The notes beneath the pieces are model-generated. The model had not been told where the DNA came from. It did no database searches and saw only the letters and a list, made by a program, of their open reading frames with translations. Made by a program: the position numbers and the translations under genes. Shown piece by piece: positions 8,349-15,893 of a DNA stretch of 64,000 nt (position 1 is its first letter; the number at the start of each line of letters is the position of its first letter). Source of the stretch: Mucilaginibacter sp. OK098 (GTDB lineage: Bacteria; Bacteroidota; Bacteroidia; Sphingobacteriales; Sphingobacteriaceae); NCBI RefSeq assembly GCF_900142915.1, contig NZ_FRCM01000004.1, forward strand, positions 657,649 through 721,648. Direction: 5' to 3'.

Positions 8349-9356
8349 CTAAGCTTCTACAGCAGCCCCAATCAAATGCTTGGCAGCCAAATACTCCGCT
8401 ATCTGCACGGCATTGGTAGCAGCGCCTTTGCGCAGGTTGTCTGAAACTATCCAGCAGTTCAGCGTTTTTTCCTGGCTTTCGTCGCGGCGGATGCGGCCTA
8501 CAAAAACTTCGTCTTTGTCGTGCGCATCAAGCGGCATCGGGTATTTCAAATTTGCAATATCATCAACCACAACAATGCCTGGTGATTTTGCCAATAGCTC
8601 ACGTACCTCGCCCAGATCAAAATCATGCAAAAACTCAATGTTTACTGATTCTGAGTGACCACCCATAACCGGGATGCGTACCGTAGTAGCAGTTACCTGG
8701 ATGCTGTCATCGCCCATGATCTTTTTGGTCTCCAGGATCATTTTCATCTCCTCTTTAGTGTAACCATTTTCGGTAAACACATCAATTTGGGGGATCACGT
8801 TAAGGTCGATAGGGTAAGGATAAACCTTAGGGCCATCTATTCCCTTGCGCTCGTTAAATAATTGCTCTACGGCCTTTACACCGGTACCTGTTACAGATTG
8901 GTAGGTTGATACCACTACCCTTTTAATTTTATATTTATCGTGTAGCGGTTTTAAGGCCACTACCATTTGTATGGTTGAACAATTCGGGTTTGCTATGATC
9001 TTGTCTTCGGCAGTTAAAACATCGGCATTAACTTCGGGCACTACCAGTTTTTTGGTAGGGTCCATGCGCCATGCTGATGAATTATCAATAACGGTTGTTC
9101 CGGCTGCTGCAAAAAGCGGCGCCTGGCTTAATGATGTGCTGCCCCCTGCTGAAAATATAGCAACATCGGGCTTCTGTTTTATCGCATCCTCAACAGAAAC
9201 CACCTTATACTGCTTACCCTTAAAAGTGATTTCTTTACCAACACTTTTCTCGGAAGCTACCGGAATTAATTCTGAAACGGGGAAGTTGCGTTCTTCAAGA
9301 ACCTGCAACATTTTAGTGCCTACCAGCCCGGTGGCACCTACTACTGCGACTTTCAT
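8349..9356 (-). CDS. asd: aspartate-semialdehyde dehydrogenase
   Basis: A 335-residue NADP-dependent enzyme that reduces beta-aspartyl phosphate to the semialdehyde for lysine, threonine, methionine and diaminopimelate synthesis. The nucleotide loop GATGLVGTKML is at the N-terminus. The catalytic cysteine lies in NPNCSTIQMV, and the RIPVMGGHSESV active-site histidine segment is present. I start at the ATG at 9356 (MKVAVVGATG). A longer reading adds 13 residues not found in the family and would run into a TTTG promoter-like box (CATCTTTG, minus strand, 9393-9400). It is divergent from tdh. Both genes act around threonine, one in its synthesis and one in its breakdown. Confidence 0.96.
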   Translation of the reverse strand: MKVAVVGATGLVGTKMLQVLEERNFPVSELIPVASEKSVGKEITFKGKQYKVVSVEDAIKQKPDVAIFSAGGSTSLSQAPLFAAAGTTVIDNSSAWRMDPTKKLVVPEVNADVLTAEDKIIANPNCSTIQMVVALKPLHDKYKIKRVVVSTYQSVTGTGVKAVEQLFNERKGIDGPKVYPYPIDLNVIPQIDVFTENGYTKEEMKMILETKKIMGDDSIQVTATTVRIPVMGGHSESVNIEFLHDFDLGEVRELLAKSPGIVVVDDIANLKYPMPLDAHDKDEVFVGRIRRDESQEKTLNCWIVSDNLRKGAATNAVQIAEYLAAKHLIGAAVEA

Positions 9357-9447
9357 TTGTTTGTTTAAATTGTTATTAATTAAAAAATTAGCCAAAGATG
9401 CGATTTTTTTTTGACTTGATAATCCTGTTGGTCTACCTTTTTAGTGG

Positions 9448-9562
9448 GGATGGTTGATTGAGTTAGATTAAGTTGACTAAGTTGGATTAAGTTTTTTGCA
9501 ATAATCATTTTACACGTTCAACTACTCACTTAATCAACTTAATCCAACCTAATCAACTTCTA
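9448..9562. repeat. short-word array with inverted symmetry (TTGATTAAG / CTTAATCAA)
   Basis: The left arm (9448-9497) is built of TTGATTGAGTTAGATTAAG-like words and the right arm (9520-9562) of CTTAATCAACTTAATCCAAC-like words. Together they form a long imperfect inverted repeat between the divergent asd and tdh genes. The tdh promoter box follows immediately. The same CAATCAACCTAATCAAC words recur near 8325-8350. Confidence 0.75.
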
Positions 9563-9578
9563 AATTCACACAAATTTT

Positions 9579-9586
9579 TACCTTTG
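9579..9586 (+). promoter_or_regulatory. -7 box TACCTTTG of tdh
   Basis: Exact TAnnTTTG match ending 19 nt before the tdh ATG. Confidence 0.7.
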
Positions 9587-9605
9587 CCGTCTAACTGACA
9601 AATGT

Positions 9606-10556
9606 ATGAGTGAAAAGATCCTGATCATTGGGGCAAACGGGCAAATTGGCACCGAGTTGGTAAAGGCGTTAAGAAATATCCACGGGGCCGAAGCCGTAAT
9701 AGCTTCGGACATTAAAAGTCCGGCTTATGCCATCCGCAACAGCGGTCCGCATGAAATTGCCAATGTACTCGACAGGGACAACCTTCATCATATCTTCGAT
9801 AAGCACCGCCCTACCCAGGTTTATCTGCTGGCAGCCATACTATCTGCCGTAGGCGAACAAAAACCCAAAATAGCCTGGGATCTTAACATGACTGGCCTGC
9901 TATCTGTGCTTGATTTTGCAGTTGAGTTTAAAGTAGCCAAAGTTTTCTGGCCAAGCTCTATAGCGGTTTTCGGACCGCATTCTCCACAGCATGATACACC
10001 ACAGTATTGCGTAATGGACCCTAACACCGTTTATGGTTTCAGCAAACTGGCAGGCGAACGCTGGTGCGAATATTATTTTGAAAAATACGGGCTGGATGTG
10101 CGGAGCATCCGTTATCCGGGACTGATCGGCTGGCGTGCTAACCCAGGCGGCGGCACTACGGATTATGCCGTACATATATTTCACGAAGCCTTAAAAACTG
10201 GCAAATACCAAAGCTTTCTATCAGCAGGCACAGCATTGCCTATGATGTATATGGATGATGCCATAAGGGCGACCATTAACCTGATGGATGCGCCTGCTGA
10301 TACACTAAGCATCCGCTCATCATACAACCTGGCAGGGATCAGCTTCACCCCTGTTCAGCTGGCAGAAGAAATTAAAAAACATATTCCTGATTTTGAAATA
10401 AGCTATGTTGACAGCGACCCGCGACAAGCAATTGCCAATAGCTGGCCAAAATCTATAGACGACAGCTATGCGCAAAAAGACTGGAGCTGGCAACTGGAAT
10501 ATGATTTGGCTAAGATGACGGAGGATATGCTGGTGAATTTGAAGACAATTATTTGA
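9606..10556 (+). CDS. tdh: L-threonine 3-dehydrogenase, SDR (epimerase-like) type
   Basis: A 316-residue extended short-chain dehydrogenase that oxidises threonine to 2-amino-3-ketobutyrate with NAD. The Rossmann loop IIGANGQIG is at the N-terminus. Diagnostic stretches of the SDR-type TDH known from Flavobacterium and animals are all present: LLAAILSAVGEQKP, FWPSSIAVFGP, the YGFSK catalytic Tyr-Lys, PGGGTTDYAV, LPMMYMDDAIRAT and SWPKSIDDS. These separate it from the zinc-dependent MDR-type Tdh of E. coli and from UDP-sugar epimerases, with which it is often confused. Its partner enzyme Kbl is about 20 kb away at 29543. The product aminoketobutyrate is unstable, so coordinated expression of both genes is expected (inference). 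Confidence 0.9.
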   Translation: MSEKILIIGANGQIGTELVKALRNIHGAEAVIASDIKSPAYAIRNSGPHEIANVLDRDNLHHIFDKHRPTQVYLLAAILSAVGEQKPKIAWDLNMTGLLSVLDFAVEFKVAKVFWPSSIAVFGPHSPQHDTPQYCVMDPNTVYGFSKLAGERWCEYYFEKYGLDVRSIRYPGLIGWRANPGGGTTDYAVHIFHEALKTGKYQSFLSAGTALPMMYMDDAIRATINLMDAPADTLSIRSSYNLAGISFTPVQLAEEIKKHIPDFEISYVDSDPRQAIANSWPKSIDDSYAQKDWSWQLEYDLAKMTEDMLVNLKTII

Positions 10557-10702
10557 GATGAAGCTAAAAGCTGAAAGGTTAAAGCAGAAAGCAAAAAACC
10601 GAACGAGGCTAAAGGTTTAAAAAACAAATATTATATTCGCTAACGATAACCAATATAGGCAGATGGCCATGAACTATGAACCATCAACTATGAACTAAAA
10701 AA

Positions 10703-11428
10703 ATGGGAAGAGCATTCGAATTCCGTAAAGAGAGAAAATTTAAGCGCTGGGCCAAAATGGCGGTGCAGTTTACCCGTTTGGGGAAAGAAATTGTAATGGC
10801 TGTAAAAGCCGGTGGTGGCGATATCAATACCAACTCGCGTTTACGTACTGCGGTACAAAACTCGAAGGCAGTAAACATGCCTAAAGATCGTGTTGAGGCC
10901 GCTATAAAACGTGCTATCAGCCGAGATGAAAAGGATTATGAAGAGTTAGTATATGAAGGCTATGCACCTTACGGTGTCGCCGTTTTAGTTGAAACTGCTA
11001 CAGATAACACCAATCGTACAGTTGCCAACGTGCGCAGCTATTTCACAAAGTACGGCGGAGCTTTAGGTAAAACCGGCTCGCTTGATTTTATTTTCAGCCG
11101 TAAATCTGTTTTTACCTTTGAGCCAGGCGATCGCGATTTGGAAGAACTTGAGTTTGAACTGATTGATGCCGGCCTGGAAGACCTGTTTGTTGAAGCAGAC
11201 GAAAATGGCAGTGATATTGCCGTGATCCATACTGCTTTTGAAGATTTTGGCAAGATGCAGAAAATGCTGGAAGAAATTGGCATCGAAGTAAAATCGGCCA
11301 AGCTGGAGCGTGTGCCGCAATCATTCCACGAAGTTACTGAAGAACAGGTTGTTGATATTATGAAACTGATTGACCGCTTGGAAGAGGATGATGACGTGCA
11401 GGCAGTGTATCATAATATGGCGGAGTAG
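10703..11428 (+). CDS. YebC/PmpR family DNA-binding regulatory protein
   Basis: A 241-residue member of the YebC/TACO1 family, which acts as a DNA-binding regulator in some bacteria and as a translation factor for polyproline-type stalls in others. The N-terminal signature MGRAFEFRKERKFKRWAKMA and the segment MPKDRVEAAIKRA are typical. Two alpha/beta domains follow, and the C-terminus ends in LIDRLEEDDDVQAVYHNM as usual. Length is normal. No ruvC partner is next to it. The ATG at 10703 follows an array of ATGAACCATCAACT-type words. Confidence 0.95.
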   Translation: MGRAFEFRKERKFKRWAKMAVQFTRLGKEIVMAVKAGGGDINTNSRLRTAVQNSKAVNMPKDRVEAAIKRAISRDEKDYEELVYEGYAPYGVAVLVETATDNTNRTVANVRSYFTKYGGALGKTGSLDFIFSRKSVFTFEPGDRDLEELEFELIDAGLEDLFVEADENGSDIAVIHTAFEDFGKMQKMLEEIGIEVKSAKLERVPQSFHEVTEEQVVDIMKLIDRLEEDDDVQAVYHNMAE

Positions 11429-11457
11429 GGTTGATTTCGGAAGTTGCGTGTCCGTGC

Positions 11458-11602
11458 GTCATTGCGAGGAACGAAGCAAACTCTGAATTTGCAAATCATG
11501 AAGTAATTATACTGTAGCGACCAAAAAGCGACCTTAAGGTTCATCCAACATTACGGTCCGTTGATTGTCCTTCGCGGAGGTTGCTTCGTTCCTCGCAATG
11601 AC
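11458..11602. repeat. MITE-like inverted repeat, GTCATTGCGAGG family, long form
   Basis: Terminal inverted repeats GTCATTGCGAGG(A)ACGAAGCAA about 22 nt long bound a 145-bp element. The copy at 28141-28286 is 146 bp and shares the interior words ACTCTG and GCAAATCA. Three members of this family separate four consecutive genes here. Confidence 0.9.
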
Positions 11603-11624
11603 GGTTGAAATAAAATAAAAAAAC

Positions 11625-11840
11625 ATGCCACTATTCACCTCACGTAAGCAAGAAAAAAAAGTTAAAGTAACCTTTAGCAATGGTTTGCTTTTAGTTGAAA
11701 AGGACAATGGCAAACAGCAGGTTTTTCCGCTGGATTTTTTCCCAAAGCTGCTGAATGCTACCGATGAAGAGCGTGAAGACTGGACGCAAACTAATAAGGG
11801 CATCCATTTTAATAAGTTGGATACAGATGTATCATTTTAG
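11625..11840 (+). CDS. DUF2442 family protein
   Basis: A 71-residue protein matching the DUF2442 pattern. Strand-rich N-terminus (KVKVTFSNGLLLV), then a PLDFFPKLLNATDEERE segment and the terminal GIHFNKLDTDVSF, which corresponds to the conserved W-ELDEDI-like end of the family. Function is unknown; in many genomes relatives occur near toxin-antitoxin genes, but no toxin is visible here. It is isolated between two GTCATTGCGAGG repeats. The ATG at 11625 directly follows a poly-A run, the usual initiation context in this window. Confidence 0.8.
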   Translation: MPLFTSRKQEKKVKVTFSNGLLLVEKDNGKQQVFPLDFFPKLLNATDEEREDWTQTNKGIHFNKLDTDVSF

Positions 11841-11846
11841 CCAATT

Positions 11847-11942
11847 GTCATTGCGAGGTACGAAGCAATCGCATGCTATACAGAGCGGCTGTAAAGGTGC
11901 AGAACTTGCATAGTTAGCGATTGCTTCGTACCTCGCAATGAC
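11847..11942. repeat. MITE-like inverted repeat, GTCATTGCGAGG family, short form
   Basis: Ends GTCATTGCGAGGTACGAAGC and its complement, 96 bp apart, with a CAGAGCGG interior shared with the short forms at 12648 and 30755. Confidence 0.9.
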
Positions 11943-11969
11943 ATATTTTTTAACTCTCAAATCAACAAC

Positions 11970-12626
11970 ATGACATTCGATGAGTTTTTCAAAAAGAAAA
12001 GAGTTGACCTGGTTGCCTTAGAAAAGGCAGAGCCGGCGCTATTTTCTGAATTTAAGACCCATTATGAACAAATGGGTGAGAAAAGCTTTGATCACACAAA
12101 AAAATACTGGTTCAATAAAACAAGGCGGCAATTCCCGCTGGCTGTTGAAGTTAAAACCGAAAAACCGCATATAGCAAATCCGTTAGCCGAGCAAACGATA
12201 ACTGAAAGCTTAAGCGAAGCCTCTCCTGTTTCTTCTGCTCCTAAAACGGGATTTGTGCCAAGGTTCAGAGCTGCGTCTACCCCCCCTCCTCCCGAGGATA
12301 AAAAGGAAGAATTGCCAACAGCTGAACCAACTTCACCACCGCCAAAAATTGGCTTTACGCCCAAATTCAGGGCATCTGCTCCTCCAAAACCCGTTACGGA
12401 AGATAAAAAGGACGAATTACCTGCAGCAAGTGAACCTGTTACCCCACCTACCGAAAATATTGCAGCTAAACCTGCCGGTTTTGTGCCGAGATTTAAAATG
12501 AAGCCAAAGGCTGAGGCAGAAGAAAGTATACCTCCGGCAAATGATACACCGCCGCAAGCTCCTGAAAACACAGAAGCAAAACCGGCTTACAAACCACGGT
12601 TTGTTCCGCCCAAACCTAAGGAATAG
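11970..12626 (+). CDS. uncharacterised proline-rich repeat protein
   Basis: A 218-residue protein I do not recognise by function. Residues 1-65 look folded: MTFDEFFKKKRVDL..., then a helix pair ending FDHTKKYWFNKTRRQFPL. The rest is a disordered Pro/Lys/Glu linker bearing four copies of a short aromatic-basic motif: GFVPRFR (94-100), GFTPKFR (128-134), GFVPRFK (170-176) and YKPRFVP (207-213). Spacing of about 35-42 residues suggests a multivalent short linear motif for a partner protein or membrane (inference). No signal peptide, so probably cytosolic. Such proteins are common as conserved hypotheticals in Sphingobacteriaceae. Flanked on both sides by GTCATTGCGAGG repeats. Confidence 0.7.
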   Translation: MTFDEFFKKKRVDLVALEKAEPALFSEFKTHYEQMGEKSFDHTKKYWFNKTRRQFPLAVEVKTEKPHIANPLAEQTITESLSEASPVSSAPKTGFVPRFRAASTPPPPEDKKEELPTAEPTSPPPKIGFTPKFRASAPPKPVTEDKKDELPAASEPVTPPTENIAAKPAGFVPRFKMKPKAEAEESIPPANDTPPQAPENTEAKPAYKPRFVPPKPKE

Positions 12627-12647
12627 TTACTATCTTTTCTAAAAATT

Positions 12648-12740
12648 GTCATTGCTAGCGCAGCGTGGCAACCGCACGCCGTACATAACCGCTAATGCCC
12701 GCTCTGTACAGTTCACGATTGCTTTTTTCCTCGCAATGAC
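12648..12740. repeat. MITE-like inverted repeat, GTCATTGCGAGG family, short form
   Basis: A degenerate left end (GTCATTGCTAGCGCAGCG) and right end CCTCGCAATGAC, 93 bp. The interior word GCTCTGTACAGTTC is shared with the copy at 30755. Confidence 0.85.
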
Positions 12741-12748
12741 AAAGTGGC

Positions 12749-13546
12749 TTACTTCTTATGCGAAAACAACCATGGGATCAGTAATGGCTCCCTGAAAGCA
12801 TCGTCCCAGCTGTTATGGTCATCGTTGGGATAAAGGGTATATAAAGGCTCGCCTCCCGCATCTTTTATAGCCGCTACAATAGCCTCGGAATGTTCATAGG
12901 GAACAACACTGTCCTTTTGACCATGAAAGATCCATAGCGGAACTTTTTTGGCATATTTTTTTACGTTATTGGTATTATCGCCACCGCAAATGGCAAATGC
13001 TGCGGCAAAAACTTTGGGTCGCCGGCCAATTATTTCATATGTGCCCATTCCGCCCATTGAAAGTCCGCCAATGTATACCTGGTGTTTACTTACGTACGGC
13101 TTATCTAAAAATTGATCTATCAAACCCAATAAGCTTTTCATGGCTTTGGTAGGCGGTGCGCCAACCAGGAAAACAAATTTCGTTTTATGGGTCACTGAAT
13201 CCTCCTCAAATTTATTATTGGCCCACCACCCGTTTGCAGGGCATTGCGGGTAAATAACAATAGCAGCATATTTTTGGCGAATGGTGTCCTTTAAAAATAG
13301 CTTGGTGCCATATAACAACTGTGATTCGTTGTTGTTACCCCTTTCACCGGCGCCGTGCAGCACTACGATTAAAGGATATTTTTTTACAGGGTCAAAATCC
13401 TGAGGAAACAGGATACGGTAAGGTAGGGTATCTCCTTTCGCAATATATGAGCCACGATCAAAAGATGAGCTATTCTGCGCTTTTAAGAAAACCGGGGATA
13501 ACAGGCAGATAAACAGCAGTACAGGTAGAAATATTGCTTTTTTCAT
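12749..13546 (-). CDS. secreted alpha/beta hydrolase (predicted esterase/peptidase) at the PUL end
   Basis: A 265-residue exported alpha/beta hydrolase of the predicted-peptidase/CE1-like group. Signal peptide ~1-23 (ending FLKAQ). The oxyanion region is VVLHGAGERGNNN. The nucleophile elbow is GLSMGGMGT, the acid lies in the GQKDSVVP segment and the histidine in YPNDDHNSWDDAF. The ATG at 13546 gives a clean signal peptide. A TTG three codons upstream is possible. As the last minus-strand gene behind the glycosidases it could remove acyl groups from the glycan (inference), but a 300-bp repeat-rich spacer separates it from them, so it may be independent. Confidence 0.82.
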   Translation of the reverse strand: MKKAIFLPVLLFICLLSPVFLKAQNSSSFDRGSYIAKGDTLPYRILFPQDFDPVKKYPLIVVLHGAGERGNNNESQLLYGTKLFLKDTIRQKYAAIVIYPQCPANGWWANNKFEEDSVTHKTKFVFLVGAPPTKAMKSLLGLIDQFLDKPYVSKHQVYIGGLSMGGMGTYEIIGRRPKVFAAAFAICGGDNTNNVKKYAKKVPLWIFHGQKDSVVPYEHSEAIVAAIKDAGGEPLYTLYPNDDHNSWDDAFREPLLIPWLFSHKK

Positions 13547-13649
13547 AGGTATCAAACTTTAAAACCATTAATTAATTGCAGGTCAATATGCCAAATTTAA
13601 TAATAGGTTTGATAAAACTTGTTTTTTAAGTCTAATGATGTCCGATAAT

Positions 13650-13795
13650 TAGGCCTTTGTTAGAGTTGTCTCCAACAAAACGCAATGCCCATGGTCTGTG
13701 CCATTTTACGTATTATGTCCTGCTGCTTTTTGTATGCATTTGGCATCATCCTGCTTGTTGGAGACAACTCCAACAAGGGCATCAACAAGAGCATT
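13650..13795. repeat. palindromic repeat, GTTGTC/CCAACAA family, inverted pair
   Basis: A left hairpin (TTGTTAGAGTTGTCTCCAAC) and a right hairpin (TTGTTGGAGACAACTCCAAC) in opposite orientation with GGCATCATC words between. This is the family that flanks the transposase at 33.2 kb. The remainder of the spacer to 13850 is a CTAATCTCTAATC word array. Confidence 0.85.
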
Positions 13796-13850
13796 ATACG
13801 AAGCGAAATTTATTCCTAATCTCTAATCACAGATCTCTAATCTCTAATAT

Positions 13851-15599
13851 TCATTCCACCTTCACAACCTTTGTCCGCTCAGATACACCATTCTCATTAA
13901 TGGCTACTATCTGGAAGTAATAAGGTTTCTCTTTATCCATCGCCTTAAAATAATATTCATTGGCGGTATGTACCATTATGCAGTTGTAAAGCTTATCGGG
14001 TGCTGTGCCGGTGTAAATGTTATAGGCGAAAGCATTATCAACTGTCTGCCATTTTATCCAGGCGCTGCGTTTATCTTTTTCGGTACGTAATACAATAAAG
14101 CTTTTAACTGTATCAGGCTTGCTCCCGCCGCCGTTGCCAAAAACACGCAGACCGCTGATAGCAAATTTCCCGGTTGGCATGTGTACATTTTCCAGTTTAA
14201 TATAACGCGCTTTTACGGGAAATGGCAGCTCGATATAATCATGCGGCACATCGGTTTTATTTTTGCTTTTGTCGGTCAGTACTTTCCATTTCTTATTGTC
14301 GGACGAGTAATACAGCTTGTATTGAGTATAGGTATCTGTTGCTTTGCCTAATATGGTTGCATCCTGGTCGGCATAGTTTATTTGGATAGCGTTTACAGTA
14401 CTTTCATTACCCAGGTCGGTTGCTATCCATTCACCGGCATCACCGGTTTTGGCGCTCCAGTAGGTTTTTATACTTTCGTCAACCGCATTGTTGGGCAGGT
14501 AGCCACCCAGGGTTGACGATACCCAAACCGGTTTATTATAGTTTAGCAACATCCAGCCGGTAAAGCGGCTTTTCAGGTGATCTTCTTTTCCATCAGGCAA
14601 ATAAGTTGGATAATCGCCAAAAGCTGTATTACTGTACATCACACCATCTTTATCAAAACCGGTAGGCCAAATTCCCAACCTGCGTTCAAAGCTATTTTTA
14701 ACCCCGATGACTATAGTTGCTATGTGCCAGTAATTACCCCAGGTGTCGGTATAAGTGCTGCCATGGCCGGCACCGCGGGCAAAACCGCCGGGTTTATAGC
14801 TAAACGGCATGCTCTGCGGCGTAAACGGCCCCAGCGGACTATCGCCAACCACTACCCCATCTGCATATCCGCTAAATTCAGTACCGGGTGCGCCATATTG
14901 CAGGTAGTATTTACCATTGTTTTTTGTCATCCAGGCACCTTCAATAAACGGATCAAGGGAAGTATCATCCAAATATTCACCAAAACGCTGCCAGCCGTAG
15001 CGGAACGGCTGCAGGAAATACATTTCTTTACGATAGGCTTTTAAATGAAACGTTTTAGGGTCTATCTCGGCGCCATACAACGGGTAGGTATTGCTGCTGC
15101 CATTATACATGTACAGCTTACCATCATCATCACTAAAAAAATCGGGGTCCCAGCCGCCGGGTTCAAATTCATGGATGGCTTCTTTCCATTCATTTGCCTT
15201 TGGATTGGTGCTCATCCAGATCGGGAAATTTGCCGAATAGGTTGAGCCAAACACCATCAGCGTATCACCCCGTACCCACGCGGCCGGAGCGCACAAATCG
15301 TCATAAACTTTATGCTCCGGCCTTAAAAAATGACGCGGGATAAAATTCCAGTGGTACATGTCATGGCTCCACCAATAACCCCATTGATTGGTTGAAAACA
15401 GGTAATAATCACCCTTGTACATGGTTATTACCGGGTCGGCTGTAGCGCGGTGCCTGCCTTCGGTTGCAAAATTGGGGATAGGCGTGTAACCGTAATCAAT
15501 ATTTATGGGGTTGCAATAAGTTTTTTGTTTTTGCTGGGCGATGGAAGCTTCAGATAAAAATAAGCTTACAAACAAGCAAATAATGATACACCTTTTCAT
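13851..15599 (-). CDS. glycoside hydrolase family 43 with discoidin and FN3-like domains
   Basis: A 582-residue exported enzyme. Signal peptide 1-21. A five-bladed beta-propeller of GH43 type follows (~25-345), with the catalytic base in HRATADPVITMYKGDYYLF and other GH43-typical segments such as GGWDPDFFSDDDG and DPFIEGAWMTKNNGKYYL. An F5/8 type C (discoidin/CBM32-like) domain spans ~350-480 (TDLGNESTVNAIQINYAD, YIKLENVHMPTGKFAISGLRV). An FN3-like domain closes the protein (~490-580). GH43 enzymes cleave alpha-L-arabinofuranosyl or beta-xylosyl bonds and in some clades beta-galactosyl bonds. Substrate cannot be read from sequence. It belongs to the susC-susD locus. Confidence 0.88.
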   Translation of the reverse strand: MKRCIIICLFVSLFLSEASIAQQKQKTYCNPINIDYGYTPIPNFATEGRHRATADPVITMYKGDYYLFSTNQWGYWWSHDMYHWNFIPRHFLRPEHKVYDDLCAPAAWVRGDTLMVFGSTYSANFPIWMSTNPKANEWKEAIHEFEPGGWDPDFFSDDDGKLYMYNGSSNTYPLYGAEIDPKTFHLKAYRKEMYFLQPFRYGWQRFGEYLDDTSLDPFIEGAWMTKNNGKYYLQYGAPGTEFSGYADGVVVGDSPLGPFTPQSMPFSYKPGGFARGAGHGSTYTDTWGNYWHIATIVIGVKNSFERRLGIWPTGFDKDGVMYSNTAFGDYPTYLPDGKEDHLKSRFTGWMLLNYNKPVWVSSTLGGYLPNNAVDESIKTYWSAKTGDAGEWIATDLGNESTVNAIQINYADQDATILGKATDTYTQYKLYYSSDNKKWKVLTDKSKNKTDVPHDYIELPFPVKARYIKLENVHMPTGKFAISGLRVFGNGGGSKPDTVKSFIVLRTEKDKRSAWIKWQTVDNAFAYNIYTGTAPDKLYNCIMVHTANEYYFKAMDKEKPYYFQIVAINENGVSERTKVVKVE

Positions 15600-15619
15600 T
15601 GTTTTATATAGATTGTTGT

Positions 15620-15890
15620 ATTCTTTTGGGTGTTCCCGCTGATAGAAGCGGGCGCGCTATCCGTTCATACTGCACAGGCCTTAGCCACGGGCCGGTATCC
15701 ACTGCTATCGCTAACACAGGCTCATCCCATTTCCGTCATGCCAAATTTATTCATAATTAACTATCCCCCGCGGGCTGTGTCCTCACAGCACGCCGCCATG
15801 CATTCGCGCTTTGCAGGTATAAACCTTATCATTTCGCCCTGCATAGTTCGCGGTTGCCCTCCGCTATCCAGCGGATCGCAATGACATGAT
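15620..15890. repeat. composite of several palindromic repeat families
   Basis: The 294-bp spacer between the GH43 and first GH144-like genes contains a GCGCGCTATCCGTTCATACT-type element (15650-15720), a GGCTGTGTCCTCACAGC hairpin (15773-15789) and the right end of a GTCATTGCGAGG-family element near 15840-15886. No gene is seen. Nesting suggests repeated insertion at one place. Confidence 0.75.
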
Positions 15891-15893
15891 TTT

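Noticed and set aside
9606..10556. UDP-glucose 4-epimerase
   Set aside because: The general epimerase fold is present, but the LSAVGE, SSIAVFGP and PGGGTTDYAV blocks are those of SDR-type threonine dehydrogenase.
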